From: Allohoeflea poritis
Lineage (GTDB): Bacteria > Pseudomonadota > Alphaproteobacteria > Rhizobiales > Rhizobiaceae
NCBI RefSeq assembly: GCF_027889715.1
Contig: NZ_JAPJZH010000002.1
Coordinates: 62,001 to 126,000, forward strand
Direction of reading: 5' to 3'
Length of the DNA stretch: 64,000 nucleotides
Shown here: positions 1 through 9,274 of the stretch, piece by piece
Layout: every line of letters starts with the position of its first letter
How positions within the stretch are numbered: the stretch's first letter is position 1
Notes under the pieces: generated by a model
The model's input: the letters and a program-made list of their open reading frames with translations, nothing else
What the model was told of the DNA's origin: nothing
Databases searched by the model: none
Made by a program: the position numbers and the translations under genes

Positions 1-393
1 CACCTGTGCCTTCGCCGCGTCCACCCGCGCCTTTCCGGCCTCGATATCCTGGTGAACCAGCACAAGCGCCGCCTCGGCGGCACTGAGCTCCGCATCGTAG
101 AGGCTCGAATCGATCGCGAACAGCTTGTCGCCTTCTTTCACGAACTGGTTGTCCTCGACGAACACCTCGGCAATCTCCCCGTCCACGCGCGGCGAGATCC
201 ACACATAGTTGGCGTTCACATAGGCATTGTCAGTGGCCGGATGATCCCGTTCGAAATTCCAGTAGATGTAGATTCCGAACAGCAGCAGGCCGCCCACGGC
301 AAGCGCGCCGACAACGATAAGCCCCTCACGCAATCTGCTCGGGGATTTGTTCTCTTCGCCAGTCTCCGCCTTCTGACCCGGCTCCGCATTCAT
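1..393 (-). CDS. HlyD/EmrA-family efflux periplasmic adaptor, N-terminal part (gene runs off the window)
   Basis: The first 131 residues of a membrane-fusion protein are present; the 3' end lies beyond base 1. A short polar N-terminus is followed by one hydrophobic segment (about residues 25-46, ending FGIYIYW). Then comes the start of the biotinyl/lipoyl-like beta domain: NAYVNANYVWISPRVDGEI, then VEDNQFVKEGDKLF. This order is typical of EmrA/HlyD adaptors that link an inner-membrane pump to an outer-membrane channel. The ATG is at 391-393. The gene is divergent from uvrB across 223 bases. The pump partner is not visible, so the substrate is unknown. Confidence 0.85.
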   Translation of the reverse strand, partial: MNAEPGQKAETGEENKSPSRLREGLIVVGALAVGGLLLFGIYIYWNFERDHPATDNAYVNANYVWISPRVDGEIAEVFVEDNQFVKEGDKLFAIDSSLYDAELSAAEAALVLVHQDIEAGKARVDAAKAQV

Positions 394-534
394 GAGCTGT
401 ACCCCCTAAAGCACGTGGCGGCCCTGCCCTTGGCCGCCCTGATTCCCGGTTGCGACAGAATTCCACATTATGGGCGCGCCGCATAATTGCAAATTGCGAC
501 GCCACAGTCCTGATTTTTCGCAACTGCCGGCTCT

Positions 535-554
535 CCTGACAGAACACTGTCAGG
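535..554. promoter_or_regulatory. Perfect inverted repeat in the HlyD/uvrB divergent region
   Basis: CCTGACAG (535-542) and CTGTCAGG (547-554) are exact complements around the centre AACA. It lies 62 bases before the uvrB ATG, inside the 223-base divergent intergenic region, so it may be an operator. It is not the alphaproteobacterial GTTC-N7-GTTC LexA box. A hairpin in an mRNA leader is the alternative; no T-tract follows. Confidence 0.4.
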
Positions 555-616
555 ATGGGCGTTATTCCGTGCGCGCAACCCTTTCCATTTTTGCTTTCAC
601 TCGCCATATTCGCTGC

Positions 617-3343
617 ATGGCATCGGATGGAAGAAAGAAACCGGCACGCGGCTTCGAAGAAAAGCCGCAGGAGCCGCTAGAGGGCGTTCCCCTTTCGGGC
701 AGTGTCGGCGAATGGGCCCGTGAAATAGCGGAGGAAGCCAGGAAGCCGCCGCAAAGGCAGAAGCGTGCCGGAAAGGCAACCGCCGGACGCACGGCCCGCG
801 GTACGTCGATCGGCGGCAGCACGGATCCCAAGACAAGAGCCGCCGCCGGCCTTAACCCGGTGGCCGGTCTCGACATGTCGCTTGAAGAAGCCCAGAAGCT
901 GAAACCCGGCTCGAAACCGCGAAAAGCGGGTGCATCGGAAGGATCGCCGGGCGTAACGGCAACGGTCGAGGCACTCAGCAAGCTGATCGAATCGGGCGAT
1001 CCGCATTTCAGGGACGGCAAGGCCTGGGTGCCGCACCGGCCTGCGCGGCCAGAGAAGTCCGAGGGCGGCATCTCCATCCACATGAAGACCGATTTCGAAC
1101 CGAGCGGGGACCAGCCGACGGCCATCGGCGACCTGGTGTCAGGGCTGACGGATGACGACCGCACACAGGTCCTGCTCGGCGTCACCGGCTCCGGCAAGAC
1201 CTTCACCATGGCCAAGGTCATCGAGGAGACGCAGCGCCCCGCGCTGATCCTGGCGCCGAACAAGACCCTCGCGGCGCAGCTCTACGGCGAATTCAAGAAT
1301 TTCTTTCCGGGCAACGCCGTCGAATATTTCGTCTCCTACTACGACTACTACCAGCCGGAAGCCTATGTGCCGCGCTCGGACACCTATATCGAGAAGGAAT
1401 CCTCGATCAACGAACAGATCGACCGTATGCGCCACTCGGCGACGCGCGCCCTGATGGAGCGCGACGATGCGATCATCGTCGCGTCCGTCTCCTGCATCTA
1501 CGGTATCGGTTCGGTCGAGACCTATACGGCCATGACCTTCCAGATGCAGATCGGCGACCGCATCGACCAGCGCCAGCTGCTCGCCGACCTCGTTGCGCAG
1601 CAATATCGGCGCTCCGACATGAATTTCGTGCGCGGCACGTTTCGCGTGCGTGGCGACACGATCGAAATCTTCCCGGCGCACCTTGAAGACCGCGCCTGGC
1701 GCGTGTCGCTGTTCGGCGACGAGATCGACGCCATCACCGAATTCGATCCGCTGACCGGGCATAAGACGGACGAGTTGAAAACCGTCAAGATCTACGCCAA
1801 CTCGCACTATGTGACACCGCGCCCGACACTCAACCAGGCGATCAAGTCGATACGCCAGGAACTCGTCCAGCGTCTCGACGAACTGGAGCGCGCGGGCCGA
1901 CTGCTTGAGGCGCAGCGACTCGAACAGCGCACGCGCTACGACCTGGAGATGCTGGAGGCGACCGGTTCCTGCCAGGGCATCGAGAACTACTCCCGCTATC
2001 TGACGGGTCGCGCGCCGGGCGAGCCGCCGCCGACCCTGTTCGAGTACATACCGGACAATGCGCTGATCTTCCTCGACGAGAGCCACGTCACGGTGCCTCA
2101 GATCGGCGCCATGTATCGCGGCGACTTCAGGCGCAAGGCGACGCTCGCCGAATACGGTTTCCGCCTGCCGTCCTGCATGGACAACCGTCCGCTGCGTTTC
2201 GAGGAATGGGACGCCATGCGTCCGCAGACGATTGCCGTCTCTGCAACGCCCGGCGGCTGGGAACTGGAGCAGTCCGGCGGCGTCTTTGCCGAACAGGTGA
2301 TCCGTCCGACCGGCCTGATCGATCCGCCGGTCGAGGTACGCCCGGCCAAGAACCAGGTCGACGACGTGCTCGACGAGATCCGGCACACGACCCAGAAGAG
2401 CTACCGTACGCTGGTTACGGTTCTGACCAAGCGCATGGCCGAGGACCTGACCGAATATCTGCACGAACAGGGCGTGCGTGTGCGCTACATGCACTCCGAT
2501 ATCGACACGCTTGAGCGCATCGAGATCATCCGCGACCTGCGGCTCGGCGCCTTCGACGTGCTCGTCGGCATCAACCTGTTGCGTGAAGGCCTCGATATTC
2601 CCGAATGCGGCCTCGTCGCCATCCTCGACGCCGACAAGGAAGGCTTCCTGCGCTCCGAGACCTCGCTGGTGCAGACCATCGGCCGCGCCGCGCGCAATGT
2701 CGACGGCAAGGTGGTGCTCTACGCCGACACGGTGACCGGTTCCATGGACCGGGCGATGACCGAGACGAACCGGCGCCGCGAAAAGCAGATGGCCTGGAAC
2801 GCAGAGCACGGTATCACCCCGGAAAGCGTCAAGGCGCAGATCGCCGATATCCTCGACAGCGTCTACGAACAGGACCACGTGCGCGCCGATATTTCCGGCT
2901 TCAAGGAAGACGGCGTGATGATCGGCAACAATCTCGCCGCCCATCTGGAAGACCTTGAGAAGAAGATGCGCGACGCCGCCGCCGATCTCGATTTCGAGGA
3001 AGCCGCCCGCTTGCGCGACGAGATCAAGCGCTTGCGCGATACGGAACTTGCCGTCATGGACGATCCGCTCGCCCGGCTGGAAAGCGACATGGACGCAAGC
3101 CCCAAGGCCCGGCGCGAGAAACAGAAGCAGCGTGGCCCGCTGCCGCGCAGCGAACGCGACGCGGGTTACTTCAAGAAGCCGACGCTCGACGATATGGGTC
3201 CGGGCACCGATATGGCCCGGCCGGTCGGATCGGACGACAAACCGGTCAAGCGCGGCAAGGTCGGTGCCGGTTCCTACGAGGAAGGCGGCGGCAAGCGGCG
3301 GCGCCAGATGACCCGCGGCAAGACCGGCAAACCGGGGCACTGA
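617..3343 (+). CDS. uvrB: Excinuclease ABC subunit B
   Basis: UvrB is the damage-verifying helicase-like subunit of nucleotide excision repair; it is loaded by UvrA and recruits UvrC. The protein is 908 residues from the ATG at 617, longer than the usual ~670, because about 145 low-complexity residues rich in Lys, Arg, Gly and Pro precede the conserved start ([11 protein letters not shown]). Visible landmarks are the Walker A GVTGSGKT (about residue 188), the beta-hairpin [12 protein letters not shown], the DESH box (LIFLDESHV) and a C-terminal UVR coiled coil ([20 protein letters not shown]) for UvrC contact. An in-frame ATG at 470 exists, but translating from it would run through the inverted repeat at 535-554, and the extra residues look non-coding. 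A type II NADH dehydrogenase gene follows after 6 bases. Confidence 0.96.
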   Translation: MASDGRKKPARGFEEKPQEPLEGVPLSGSVGEWAREIAEEARKPPQRQKRAGKATAGRTARGTSIGGSTDPKTRAAAGLNPVAGLDMSLEEAQKLKPGSKPRKAGASEGSPGVTATVEALSKLIESGDPHFRDGKAWVPHRPARPEKSEGGISIHMKTDFEPSGDQPTAIGDLVSGLTDDDRTQVLLGVTGSGKTFTMAKVIEETQRPALILAPNKTLAAQLYGEFKNFFPGNAVEYFVSYYDYYQPEAYVPRSDTYIEKESSINEQIDRMRHSATRALMERDDAIIVASVSCIYGIGSVETYTAMTFQMQIGDRIDQRQLLADLVAQQYRRSDMNFVRGTFRVRGDTIEIFPAHLEDRAWRVSLFGDEIDAITEFDPLTGHKTDELKTVKIYANSHYVTPRPTLNQAIKSIRQELVQRLDELERAGRLLEAQRLEQRTRYDLEMLEATGSCQGIENYSRYLTGRAPGEPPPTLFEYIPDNALIFLDESHVTVPQIGAMYRGDFRRKATLAEYGFRLPSCMDNRPLRFEEWDAMRPQTIAVSATPGGWELEQSGGVFAEQVIRPTGLIDPPVEVRPAKNQVDDVLDEIRHTTQKSYRTLVTVLTKRMAEDLTEYLHEQGVRVRYMHSDIDTLERIEIIRDLRLGAFDVLVGINLLREGLDIPECGLVAILDADKEGFLRSETSLVQTIGRAARNVDGKVVLYADTVTGSMDRAMTETNRRREKQMAWNAEHGITPESVKAQIADILDSVYEQDHVRADISGFKEDGVMIGNNLAAHLEDLEKKMRDAAADLDFEEAARLRDEIKRLRDTELAVMDDPLARLESDMDASPKARREKQKQRGPLPRSERDAGYFKKPTLDDMGPGTDMARPVGSDDKPVKRGKVGAGSYEEGGGKRRRQMTRGKTGKPGH

Positions 3344-3349
3344 ACGCCT

Positions 3350-4630
3350 ATGCCCCAAGTACGCAGGAACGTGGTCATCGTCGGAGCCGGCTTTGGCGGA
3401 TTGTCAGCCGCCAGGGAGCTGGCGAAAGCCCCGGTCAACATCACCATCATCGACCAGCAGAACCACCACCTGTTCCAGCCGCTCCTGTATCAGGTCGCAA
3501 CCGCATCGCTGACGCCGGCGGAGATCGCCGTGCCCATTCGCCACGTCCTGCGCAGCCAGAACAACGCCCAGGTCATCATGGACCGGGTCGTCGGCGTCGA
3601 CACGAAATCGCAGAACGTGACGACCGAGAGCGGCAGGACCGTGCCCTACGATACGCTGGTTGTCGCAACCGGCGCCCGGCACAGCTATTTCGGCAAGGAC
3701 CAGTGGGCCGATCACGCGCCCGGCCTGAAGACGCTCAGCGACGCGCTGGCTCTGCGCGAGAAGATCCTCACCGCCTTCGAGAAGGCCGAGATCGTCGTCG
3801 ACAGCGATCCCGAGGCGGCAAAGCGTTTCCAGACCTTCGTCGTGATCGGTGCCGGTCCCACCGGCGTCGAGATGGCCGGCGCCATCGCGGAGTTGGCCCA
3901 ATCGGTCATGCGCGACTTTCGCAAGATCGACAAGGCAAACAACCGCATCATCCTTCTGGAAGGCGGTCCCCGCGTGCTCCCGTCCTTCGCACAAGACCTG
4001 TCGCAAAGGGCGGAAGCCGATCTCCAAGCGCTTGGCGTCGAGGTAAGGACCGGCACGATGGTGACCGACATCGTCGCAGGAAAAGTGACGACGGATCAGG
4101 ACAGCATCGCCGCCGAAACCGTCATCTGGGCAGCAGGCGTGCAGGCTTCACCCGCGGGCAAATGGCTGTCGCTGCCGGTGACCGGAAGCGGGCATGTCCC
4201 TGTCGATGCGACACTGAGGCCGCAAGGTTTCGAGAACGTCTATGTCATCGGCGATACCGCCCGGCACGAGGCGGACGGAACCGCACTGCCCGGCATAGCA
4301 CCCGTCGCCAAGCAGATGGGCATTTACGTGGGTCGCCGGCTGGCGGCGCTGGCGCGGGGACAAACACCATCGAAGCGCTTTCGCTATTCGGACGCCGGCG
4401 CGCTCGCCACGATCGGTCGCAACAGCGCCGTCGCCGATATCTACGGCATGAAGGTCAAGGGCTTTGCCGGCTGGCTCCTGTGGGGCGCTGCCCATGTCTA
4501 TTTCCTGATCGGTTTCAAGAACCGGCTCTTCGTCATGCTGCACTGGCTGTGGCTTTACGTGACATGGCAGCGCGGCGTTCGCCTGATCATGCATCGCGAG
4601 CCCGACAGGCATGCTGAACGAACATCCTGA
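3350..4630 (+). CDS. ndh: Type II NADH dehydrogenase (NAD(P)/FAD-dependent oxidoreductase)
   Basis: A 426-residue single-subunit flavoprotein that likely passes electrons from NADH to membrane quinone without pumping protons. The N-terminal FAD Rossmann motif is VVIVGAGFGGLSAARELA (from residue 8). A second dinucleotide fold, VVIGAGPTGVEMAGAIAELA, begins near residue 165 and binds NADH. A third conserved FAD contact is VYVIGDTA. The last ~50 residues are amphipathic to hydrophobic (GWLLWGAAHVYFLIGF), fitting monotopic membrane attachment. It starts 6 bases after the uvrB stop, so it is probably co-transcribed with uvrB. A GC-rich hairpin follows the stop. Confidence 0.88.
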   Translation: MPQVRRNVVIVGAGFGGLSAARELAKAPVNITIIDQQNHHLFQPLLYQVATASLTPAEIAVPIRHVLRSQNNAQVIMDRVVGVDTKSQNVTTESGRTVPYDTLVVATGARHSYFGKDQWADHAPGLKTLSDALALREKILTAFEKAEIVVDSDPEAAKRFQTFVVIGAGPTGVEMAGAIAELAQSVMRDFRKIDKANNRIILLEGGPRVLPSFAQDLSQRAEADLQALGVEVRTGTMVTDIVAGKVTTDQDSIAAETVIWAAGVQASPAGKWLSLPVTGSGHVPVDATLRPQGFENVYVIGDTARHEADGTALPGIAPVAKQMGIYVGRRLAALARGQTPSKRFRYSDAGALATIGRNSAVADIYGMKVKGFAGWLLWGAAHVYFLIGFKNRLFVMLHWLWLYVTWQRGVRLIMHREPDRHAERTS

Positions 4631-4645
4631 CCGTCGAACTCCGCA

Positions 4646-4667
4646 CCGCCGGCAAAAGCGCCGGCGG
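4646..4667. terminator. Bidirectional stem-loop between convergent genes
   Basis: CCGCCGGC (4646-4653) pairs exactly with GCCGGCGG (4660-4667) around the loop AAAAGC. It sits between the stop codons of ndh and the convergent cytochrome gene. There is no long T-tract, so it is a hairpin terminator or 3'-end stabiliser rather than a textbook intrinsic terminator. Confidence 0.55.
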
Positions 4668-4687
4668 CACGGCTGGAGGTCGGGCAG

Positions 4688-5830
4688 TTAACGCGCCCGC
4701 ACTTCTTCCGGCAAGAAGAAGAGATAATCGGCGTCCTCAGCGCCGGTGTGGCAGTCGTGGCAGAAGGTCATGGCATCGCTGCCCGCCCCTCCAGTCAGCC
4801 CGACGGTCTGACCGCCCGGCATCACCATTGCATAGCGCCAGTCGGCCGTTGCCGCGTTGAAGCCGCGCGTCATCTTTTCCATGATGAAAAGCGGCCCAAG
4901 CGAGGCCTGCCCCTTCGCGTCGACGACAAAACTGGCCTTGGCCGAAGTGGTGCCGATCGGAGCGCTGCCGATTTCTTCATATTTGGCATAGGCCTTGGCA
5001 CCGATATCATTGGTGTAGTTCACCACGAAGCGGTTGCCGTGCGTGGCGCTTGGATACGGATACTTGGAGAAGTGAACGAAATTCTCCCACCGATTGACCG
5101 CCCAGTGCCCGCCGCCCTTGTAGCTTTTGACAAGCTCCGATTTCAGGCAGTCATAGAGTGCTGTGACTTCCTCCGGTCCGAGATCGAGGTCGTACGGATC
5201 GGCCGCTGCCGCGCTCGCACCGCAGGGATTGCAGGGGTTGCACGGATTGCATGCGGCCGCAGCACAGGGGTTGGCGGCCGCGCACGGGTTCTTGGCAGCG
5301 CAGGGATTGCACGCCGCAGCGGTCTTCTTGGCAGCGCAAGGATTGCATGCGCCGCAGGCAGCCTTGGCCGCGCACGGGTTACAAGGATTGCACGCAGCTT
5401 TGGCGGCACACGGATTGCAAGGATTGCAGGCCGATGCAGCCTTCGCGGCGCAGGGATTGCACAGCGCTGCCTGCTGCAGCCGCGGGACATAACATTCCGT
5501 CGCGGCTGATCCGGCACCTGCCGCGCAGGGATTGCACGGGTTACAGGGATTACAGGCGGCGGCCGCGCAAGGATTGCACGGATTACAGGCCGAAGCCTTT
5601 TGGGCTGCACAGGGATTGCAGGGGTTACAGACCGATGCTTTCTTGGCCGCACACGGATTGCACGGGTTGCAGGCGGCCGGCTTCTTTGCTGCGCACGGAT
5701 TGGCCGCGCATGAAGCGGTGCTCGGTGTCGACAGGCCGGCCGATAAAAGCAGCGTCCCACCCGCCGCTCCCGCCAGCGCCAATGGCACCACGGCAACCGT
5801 CGTCAACAATTTGGATTTGATTGTCGCCAT
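4688..5830 (-). CDS. Exported cysteine-rich CNPC-repeat protein with C-terminal cytochrome P460-like c-heme domain
   Basis: The 380-residue protein has three parts. First is a signal peptide (basic start, then a [16 protein letters not shown]-type hydrophobic core). Second is a tract of about 175 residues built from CNPC, CNPCNPC and CAAK units, with about 35 cysteines and 22 NPC triplets by hand count. Third is a compact C-terminal domain of about 165 residues. The last part resembles cytochrome P460: a GPLFIMEKM segment, the [11 protein letters not shown] segment, then the only heme c motif, CHDCH (CxxCH), then DYLFFLPE. P460 family members oxidise hydroxylamine or are uncharacterised diheme-type cytochromes. 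The start at 5830 is chosen because GGAGGAG lies just upstream; a longer frame to 5893 lacks a signal peptide. None of the CNPC units is followed by His, so they are not heme sites. They could bind metal or form disulfides; that is inference. Confidence 0.75.
   Translation of the reverse strand: MATIKSKLLTTVAVVPLALAGAAGGTLLLSAGLSTPSTASCAANPCAAKKPAACNPCNPCAAKKASVCNPCNPCAAQKASACNPCNPCAAAACNPCNPCNPCAAGAGSAATECYVPRLQQAALCNPCAAKAASACNPCNPCAAKAACNPCNPCAAKAACGACNPCAAKKTAAACNPCAAKNPCAAANPCAAAACNPCNPCNPCGASAAAADPYDLDLGPEEVTALYDCLKSELVKSYKGGGHWAVNRWENFVHFSKYPYPSATHGNRFVVNYTNDIGAKAYAKYEEIGSAPIGTTSAKASFVVDAKGQASLGPLFIMEKMTRGFNAATADWRYAMVMPGGQTVGLTGGAGSDAMTFCHDCHTGAEDADYLFFLPEEVRAR
5218..5715 (-). repeat. 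In-frame tandem repeat encoding CNPC/CAAK units
   Basis: The plus strand shows degenerate copies of a GGATTGCA...GGGTTGCA pattern every 9-45 bases, which is the complement of codons for Cys-Asn-Pro-Cys. Unit number per block varies ([21 protein letters not shown]), as expected for expansion by slippage or unequal recombination while the reading frame is kept. Confidence 0.85.
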
Positions 5831-6010
5831 AAAACACTCCTCCGCCTTGCCGGTGTACAAGCGCCGGCTGGGTTTCTCCTCATCCGCAACCAAAGCTTAA
5901 GATGTGGCCGGTCACCCGCGTGTCACAATCGCTTGATCCCCCCGTCAACTATTCGAGAGGTTGAGTTTACCGCGAAGGCTTGACGTGACGATGAGCGGCG
6001 CGCCGGCAGC

Positions 6011-6760
6011 TCAGTTCCTGGCGATGCGGCGGCGCGCTTTTTTCAGTTCTGTCGTCTGCCGCTCGATGCTGATATCGACGATCGACGTGATCTCCAGTTC
6101 GCGGTCCTCGTAGATATCGCGATCCGGATGCTTTTCTTTCCAGGCGCCGAGTGTCACGTCCCGCTGCTTCAACAGGGCAACGACCTGAGGCCGGAAGAGC
6201 TGAATCAAGGCAGAGAGCGCCCGGTTTGTCGCAAGGCACGGATAGCTCTGTTCGACATCGAAACGGTCGATCATCTCGATGACGTCATCGCAGGCATAGA
6301 AGGTCTCGCCCGTCACCCAGCGATTGGTCGTGAACATGCCGATCGGAAGGCCCGGTCGGTTCATCGAGATCGCCACGATATGCGACAGCGCGTCCTTGCC
6401 GGACGGTCGCCCGGCATCGCCGGAATAAGGCGCCGGCCTTGTCTTGCGGGCCATGCCCTTGGCGCGCAGAAACGTATGGAAGTGGCCATGCTCGCCACTT
6501 TCGGGCCGGTGGGCGTGGTAATAATACTGCGCGTGCGATTCCGCATCGTAGACATCGCCCTTCGGATAGTGCTCCTCCTCGTAAAAGGTGCCCTGGTGGG
6601 CCAGGCACTGGCCGACGAGATTATGCCCCGATTTCTTCAAAAGCCTGAGGTTCTCGCGCACGGTATCGGCGGCCTCGGCCATGCGGTCGAGTTCCTGCGG
6701 CGACAGTTCTGAAAGAACCTTTGGCAGGTCGAACTTCAGCGGTGTGCTGTCCATGGGCAT
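6011..6760 (-). CDS. Conserved hypothetical protein, His-rich centre (DUF6969-like)
   Basis: A 249-residue soluble protein without signal peptide or membrane segment. The N-terminal third is helical (LSPQELDRMAEAADTVREN). The middle is strikingly rich in His and aromatics: YYYHAHRPESGEHGHFHTF, followed by SHIVAISMNRPGLPIGMFTT and NRWVTGETFY. I associate the RWVTGETF signature with the uncharacterised DUF6969 family, but from memory only. The clustered histidines (HAH, HGHFH) could form a metal site; that is inference. Two in-frame ATGs, 6760 and 6754, are both possible. It lies upstream of and on the same strand as the CNPC cytochrome, with a 180-base gap, so separate promoters are likely. 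Confidence 0.7.
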   Translation of the reverse strand: MPMDSTPLKFDLPKVLSELSPQELDRMAEAADTVRENLRLLKKSGHNLVGQCLAHQGTFYEEEHYPKGDVYDAESHAQYYYHAHRPESGEHGHFHTFLRAKGMARKTRPAPYSGDAGRPSGKDALSHIVAISMNRPGLPIGMFTTNRWVTGETFYACDDVIEMIDRFDVEQSYPCLATNRALSALIQLFRPQVVALLKQRDVTLGAWKEKHPDRDIYEDRELEITSIVDISIERQTTELKKARRRIARN

Positions 6761-6861
6761 TGCGGGTCCGGTCCTTGTGCTGCGCGCAGCACCTGTTTGA
6801 CCAAACTAGCCGTTCATCATCAAGTGGCAAGCAATAACAAGCGCTTGATCGGTCTCAACCG

Positions 6862-7866
6862 TCAGGCGACAAGCGGCTCGCGCGGCCGCACGGCGGCAAA
6901 GGCTTCCGCAATCACCGCGACACCGGCATCGTCGCGGCGCGCATCGTCGGAAAGGATCTGCCGGTAGCGCCGTGCGCCCGGCATCCCGTGGAAGAGCCCC
7001 ACCATATGGCGGGTCACATGTATGAGCCGGCCGCCCTGCCCCATGGTGCGTTCGGCATAGGCCATCATGGCGTCCCGAACGGCAATCCAGCCGATTGCCG
7101 GTTCCGTGGCTCCGTAGAACAGCCGATCCACGTCGACCAGCAGGCCGGTATTGTGATAGGCGGCGCGCCCCAGCATGACGCCGTCCACCGGCCGCGACAG
7201 CTCCAGCGCATGATTCAGATCCTCAATTCCACCGTTTATGCCGATGAAATGATTTGGAAATTCCTGCTTCAATCGAAACACCCGATCATAGTCCAGCGGC
7301 GGAATATCACGGTTTTCCTTGGGACTCAGCCCCTGCAGCCAGGCCTTGCGCGCATGCACCCACAACGCATCCGCACCGGCGGCGAAAACACCCGCAGCCA
7401 TTGTGCTCAGCGCCTCCTCGGGATCCTGATCATCGACGCCGATACGGCATTTGACTGTAACCGGAACCGGCAGAGCCGCCTTCATCGCGGCGACACAATC
7501 GGCGACCAGCGCCGGCTCGCGCATCAGGCAGGCGCCGAAACGGCCCGATTTCACCCGGTCCGACGGGCAGCCGACATTCAGATTGATCTCGTCATAGCCC
7601 ATATCTGCCGCGATGCGGCCGGCGGCGACCAGCTTGTCCGGCTCGGAGCCGCCGAGCTGCAGCGCCACCGGATGCTCGACCGGATCGAAACCGATCAGCT
7701 TTTCCCGGTCGCCATGGATCACGGCATCGGCAACCACCATCTCCGTATAAAGCAGCGCCCGCCTGGTCAGCAGCCGGTGAAGGAAACGGCAATGCCTGTC
7801 CGTCCAATCCATCATGGGCGCGACGGCGAAGATTTTTTCTTTTTCTTTCAATGTCTTATGATACAT
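6862..7866 (-). CDS. dusA: tRNA-dihydrouridine(20/20a) synthase
   Basis: DusA uses FMN and NADPH to reduce uridine 20/20a in the D-loop of tRNA. The 334-residue length fits DusA. The TIM-barrel start is FAVAPMMDWTDRHCRFLHR. The active-site region reads NLNVGCPSDRVKSGRFGACL, in which the Cys before LM is the catalytic acid. The FMN/tRNA contacts LWVHARKAWLQGLSPKENR and INGGIEDL are present, and the C-terminal helical domain contains THVTRHMVGLFHG-type residues (IHVTRHMVGLFHGMPGARR). The ATG at 7866 is the only start close to the barrel. The gene stands alone. Confidence 0.93.
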   Translation of the reverse strand: MYHKTLKEKEKIFAVAPMMDWTDRHCRFLHRLLTRRALLYTEMVVADAVIHGDREKLIGFDPVEHPVALQLGGSEPDKLVAAGRIAADMGYDEINLNVGCPSDRVKSGRFGACLMREPALVADCVAAMKAALPVPVTVKCRIGVDDQDPEEALSTMAAGVFAAGADALWVHARKAWLQGLSPKENRDIPPLDYDRVFRLKQEFPNHFIGINGGIEDLNHALELSRPVDGVMLGRAAYHNTGLLVDVDRLFYGATEPAIGWIAVRDAMMAYAERTMGQGGRLIHVTRHMVGLFHGMPGARRYRQILSDDARRDDAGVAVIAEAFAAVRPREPLVA

Positions 7867-8164
7867 TTCAACAAGGTCAAGAAGGAACAGCGTAGCCGAT
7901 TGTGGTTCAGCTACGGATTAGTACCTGTTTTGATCCGTTAGTGCACGGATTTTGCGCGGAATATAGGCACAGCACAGCCCATGCGACCGCGGCACGCACC
8001 AAAGAAGGCAACTGGAGAGACCAAATTTGCTGACCTGGGTTCCGGTAAGCCGTCCACGCTGTCTGTTGGATTCCGGCTTAATTCGAACTCTTGAAGGAGA
8101 AGGATTAGAGCTGGAACAGAGACACATCTGAACAGATCATCGGAATGCCGCACGGCACGAGAGT
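7867..8164. other. Intergenic stretch, no gene recognised
   Basis: This is 298 bases between the dusA start and the stop of the ABC ATPase gene. I see two short hairpins: CGTAGC (7891-7896) with GCTACG (7910-7915), and ACGGAT (7913-7918) with ATCCGT (7933-7938). They overlap, so they could be alternative structures in the dusA leader. No tRNA cloverleaf, ORF with a ribosome site or IS end is evident. Confidence 0.5.
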
Positions 8165-8908
8165 TTAGTGGCTGAGCACCTGGTCCAGGAACTCCTTGGC
8201 GCGGTCGTTTTGCGGATTGGTAAAGAAGGTCTCGAGGTCATTCTGCTCGACAACCTGCCCGGCATCCATGAACACCACGCGGTCGGCGACCTTGCGGGCA
8301 AAACCCATTTCATGGGTCACGCAAACCATGGTCATGCCCTCGCCCGCCAGCGATACCATGACATCGAGCACCTCGCCGATCATTTCGGGATCGAGCGCCG
8401 AAGTCGGTTCATCGAACAGCATGATGTCCGGCTGCATGCAAAGCGACCTGGCAATCGCCACGCGTTGCTGCTGCCCGCCGGAAAGTTGCGCGGGATGCTT
8501 GTGCGCCTGATCGGCTATCTGGACCCGTGACAGATAAGCCATGGCCAGATCCACGGCCTCCGACGGCGTCGCCTTCCTGGTGCGGATCGGCGCCAGCGTG
8601 CAGTTTTCGAGAACGGTCATATGCGGAAACAGGTTGAAGTGCTGAAACACCATCGAGACCTTGCGGCGGACCGCATCCATGTTCGGAGACTCCGCCCAGA
8701 TCTCCTCGCCGTCGATCTCGATCGTGCCGGACTGATGTTCCTCAAGCTGGTTGATTGTCCGGATCATGGTCGATTTGCCTGAGCCCGACGGCCCGCACAC
8801 GACCATTTTTTCGCCTTTGGCCACCGACAATGTGACATCGCGCAGGGCATGGTGATTGCCGTAAAACTTGTTCACTTTGCGCATGGCTATGGCCGGAACG
8901 TCACCCAT
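8165..8908 (-). CDS. Polar amino-acid ABC transporter, ATP-binding subunit (AapP/GlnQ type)
   Basis: A 247-residue ATPase with all motifs intact: Walker [10 protein letters not shown] (about residue 39), Q-loop [18 protein letters not shown], signature LSGGQQQR and Walker [13 protein letters not shown], then the H-loop CVTHEMGF. The [12 protein letters not shown] segment is typical of the polar amino-acid uptake subgroup. GAGGA lies 8 bases before the ATG. It is the last gene of a seven-gene minus-strand run (16966 to 8165) and has no permease beside it. The matching binding protein and permeases lie at 22556-25909, so it probably energises that transporter. Confidence 0.88.
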   Translation of the reverse strand: MGDVPAIAMRKVNKFYGNHHALRDVTLSVAKGEKMVVCGPSGSGKSTMIRTINQLEEHQSGTIEIDGEEIWAESPNMDAVRRKVSMVFQHFNLFPHMTVLENCTLAPIRTRKATPSEAVDLAMAYLSRVQIADQAHKHPAQLSGGQQQRVAIARSLCMQPDIMLFDEPTSALDPEMIGEVLDVMVSLAGEGMTMVCVTHEMGFARKVADRVVFMDAGQVVEQNDLETFFTNPQNDRAKEFLDQVLSH

Positions 8909-8920
8909 CGCATCGTTTCC

Positions 8921-9265
8921 TCATTCCTTGATTGCTGCCGTGACGATGATCTCGACCTTCAGCGCCTGCCGGGCGAGCTTCGCTTCGCCGCAGGCGCGGG
9001 CCGGAGCGTGCCCCTCCGGTACCCAGGCATCCCAGACAGCATTCATCTCGGCAAAATCCGCCATGTCCGCCAGCCAGACGATGGCCTGCAGAATGTGCTC
9101 GCGGTCCGAGCCCGCCTCCAGCAGGAGCGCGTCGACCCGCGCCAGGCAGTCCGCGGTCTGCTCGGCGACCGTCTCGCCGTCGCCGACCTGCCCGCACAGA
9201 TAGGCAACGCCATTGTGCTTGACGATCTTGCTCATGCGCTGGCCGGTGTGCAGGCGTTCTATCAT
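8921..9265 (-). CDS. RidA (YjgF/YER057c/UK114) family protein
   Basis: A 114-residue RidA-like protein. Family members form trimers and hydrolyse reactive enamine/imine intermediates, such as 2-aminoacrylate released by PLP lyases, or act in catabolic pathways as deaminases. Visible family features are [15 protein letters not shown] at the N-terminus, the helix [38 protein letters not shown] and the PARAC segment that holds the conserved active-site Arg, ending in VEIIVTAA. It lies between the ligase and ATPase genes with 9- and 12-base gaps. A role in clearing imines from the neighbouring flavin oxidase or PLP lyase is likely but inferred. Confidence 0.85.
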   Translation of the reverse strand: MIERLHTGQRMSKIVKHNGVAYLCGQVGDGETVAEQTADCLARVDALLLEAGSDREHILQAIVWLADMADFAEMNAVWDAWVPEGHAPARACGEAKLARQALKVEIIVTAAIKE

Positions 9266-9274
9266 TTGTTCATC

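Noticed and set aside
1139-3358. 739-residue open frame antisense to uvrB
   Set aside because: It mirrors a codon-biased GC-rich gene, has no ribosome site and no protein family features; uvrB itself is unambiguous.
5218-5715. Possible CRISPR-like array or satellite DNA at the CNPC region
   Set aside because: Repeat units are short and in frame with a gene that has a signal peptide and heme domain; there are no uniform spacers.
4688-5830. CNPC repeats as multiheme cytochrome sites
   Set aside because: Heme attachment needs CxxCH; no repeat Cys pair is followed by His. Only CHDCH near the C-terminus fits.
5933-5948. Second FNR-type site upstream of the CNPC cytochrome
   Set aside because: TTGA and TCAA are 8 bases apart, giving TTG-N10-CAA instead of the required TTG-N8-CAA.
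7867-8164. tRNA or integration scar in the gap before the ABC ATPase
   Set aside because: No cloverleaf arms, TTC-loop sequence or CCA end; no direct repeats or integrase nearby.
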